Assembly: GCF_000689395.1 (NCBI RefSeq)
Contig: NZ_HG966617.1
Span: forward strand, 2,764,721-2,828,720
Source: Candidatus Phaeomarinobacter ectocarpi
Lineage (GTDB): Bacteria; Pseudomonadota; Alphaproteobacteria; CGMCC-115125
Reading direction: 5' to 3'
DNA: 64,000 nt
Positions 63,491 through 64,000 of this stretch are shown here, one piece after another. The translations under genes were made by a program, and so were the position numbers. The first letter of the stretch is position 1. Each line of letters opens with the position of its first letter. Under the pieces are notes generated by a model. That model did not search any database. It was given only the letters and a program-made list of their open reading frames with translations, and had not been told where the DNA came from.

Positions 63491-64000
63491 CATCGACCGA
63501 CACGCTGCCGGTCATCGGCTTTGCCGGCATGACCCATCTGGGCCTCAACTCCGCTGTCGGCATGGCGGAAAAAGGCTTCAACGTTGTTTGCTTTGACCCT
63601 GACGCCGCGCTCATCGGACAGCTGGAAAAGGGCGAGATGCCGGTCCTGGAGCCGGACCTGCCTGAACTCGCCGCCAAGAACAAAGACAGCATCACCTATT
63701 CGAGCGACCTCACCATTCTCGAGCGCTGCGATGTGCTCTATGTGGCGCCAGACGTGCCCGTGACCGATGACGGTGTCAGCGATCTCGCAGACCTCGATGC
63801 CTTGCTTGAGAAAGTCATTCCGGCCATTCGCGAGGACGCGGTGCTGGTCAATCTCAGCCAGGTGCCGCCCGGCTTTACTCGCGCCCGTACGCGGCCCGGC
63901 CTCAACATGTTCTACCAGGTCGAAACGCTGATCTTCGGCCGCGCCATTGAACGTGCCCTGTATCCCGAGCGCTACATCATCGGCTGCCCGGATCCTGACG
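63487..64000 (+). CDS. Nucleotide-sugar dehydrogenase, N-terminal part (runs off window)
   Basis: 171 residues are visible and the frame is open to the window end. The N-terminal VIGFAGMTHLGLNSAVGMAE is the NAD-binding part; the usual G-Y-V-G after the first Gly is replaced by G-M-T-H-L-G. LIGQLEKGEMPVLEPDLPEL and DVLYVAPDVPVTDDG (where VPTP is usual) follow, then LVNLSQVPPGFTR. So it is a divergent member of the UDP-glucose/GDP-mannose dehydrogenase family. The catalytic Cys domain lies outside the window. ATG 63487 overlaps the Gfo/Idh stop by four bases. Confidence 0.85.
   Translation, partial: MTSTDTLPVIGFAGMTHLGLNSAVGMAEKGFNVVCFDPDAALIGQLEKGEMPVLEPDLPELAAKNKDSITYSSDLTILERCDVLYVAPDVPVTDDGVSDLADLDALLEKVIPAIREDAVLVNLSQVPPGFTRARTRPGLNMFYQVETLIFGRAIERALYPERYIIGCPDPD

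Overview
The window reads as a chromosomal piece of an alphaproteobacterium. The evidence is gene content and order: etfB-etfA-hbd, tlpA/argH-lptM-lysA followed by a TIGR02302-type protein, ftsE-ftsX-YdcF-plsC, a chorismate mutase-hisC-tyrC block, metX-metW, phaR, and DUF2125 and PAS_5 proteins, in GC-rich sequence with frequent GTG and TTG starts. The species cannot be named from sequence alone. No tRNA, rRNA, phage, insertion sequence or CRISPR array was seen.

Region 1 (1-10.8 kb) is lipid and acyl-CoA metabolism. It has the tail of an acyl-CoA dehydrogenase, two alpha/beta hydrolases (one divergent from an AraC regulator), a HIG1 membrane protein, a rhomboid protease, the ETF subunits ended by a strong terminator after etfA, a 3-hydroxyacyl-CoA dehydrogenase, a PAS_5 protein and a TlpA-like thioredoxin. 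Region 2 (10.8-28 kb) is housekeeping: ArgH, LptM, LysA, a large membrane protein, a zinc-ribbon protein, FtsEX, PlsC, a ChaC-like cyclotransferase, the Tyr/Phe/His branch genes, and MetX-MetW. Region 3 (28-44 kb) is mixed: an orphan PII protein, methyltransferase, GloB, a cupin, a polysaccharide deacetylase, a Tat-exported DUF882 peptidase-like protein, PhaR, a GGDEF/EAL protein with a degenerate GGDEF site, gamma-glutamyltransferase, enoyl-CoA hydratase, a dienoyl-CoA-reductase-like SDR, the pabB-pabA-pabC folate genes and rpmF.

Region 4 (44.7-64 kb, running off the end) is a surface-polysaccharide locus. Its left part has three GT4 glycosyltransferases, a DegT aminotransferase, a TviB/WbpA-like UDP-sugar dehydrogenase and a UDP-glucuronate-epimerase-like protein. 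Its right part is two divergent operons around 56.87 kb. They encode a two-subunit transketolase, a transaldolase, a GmhA-like isomerase, a GmhB-like phosphatase and an HldE-like bifunctional enzyme with its two domains in reversed order. They also encode several sugar epimerases, a Gfo/Idh oxidoreductase, a methyltransferase and a membrane SGNH hydrolase. Together these could make sedoheptulose 7-phosphate, activate it as a nucleotide-heptose and then modify it. This is the strongest candidate for an uncharacterised pathway in the window.

Intergenic spaces carry a dispersed palindromic repeat family: an almost invariant CTTGA loop between arms that change together. The elements sit in inverted pairs at 394-519, 20923-21025, 27971-28098 and 28138-28213, like REP/BIME elements. 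Starts were chosen by hand where the longest frame overran a better start, and doubtful ones are flagged.
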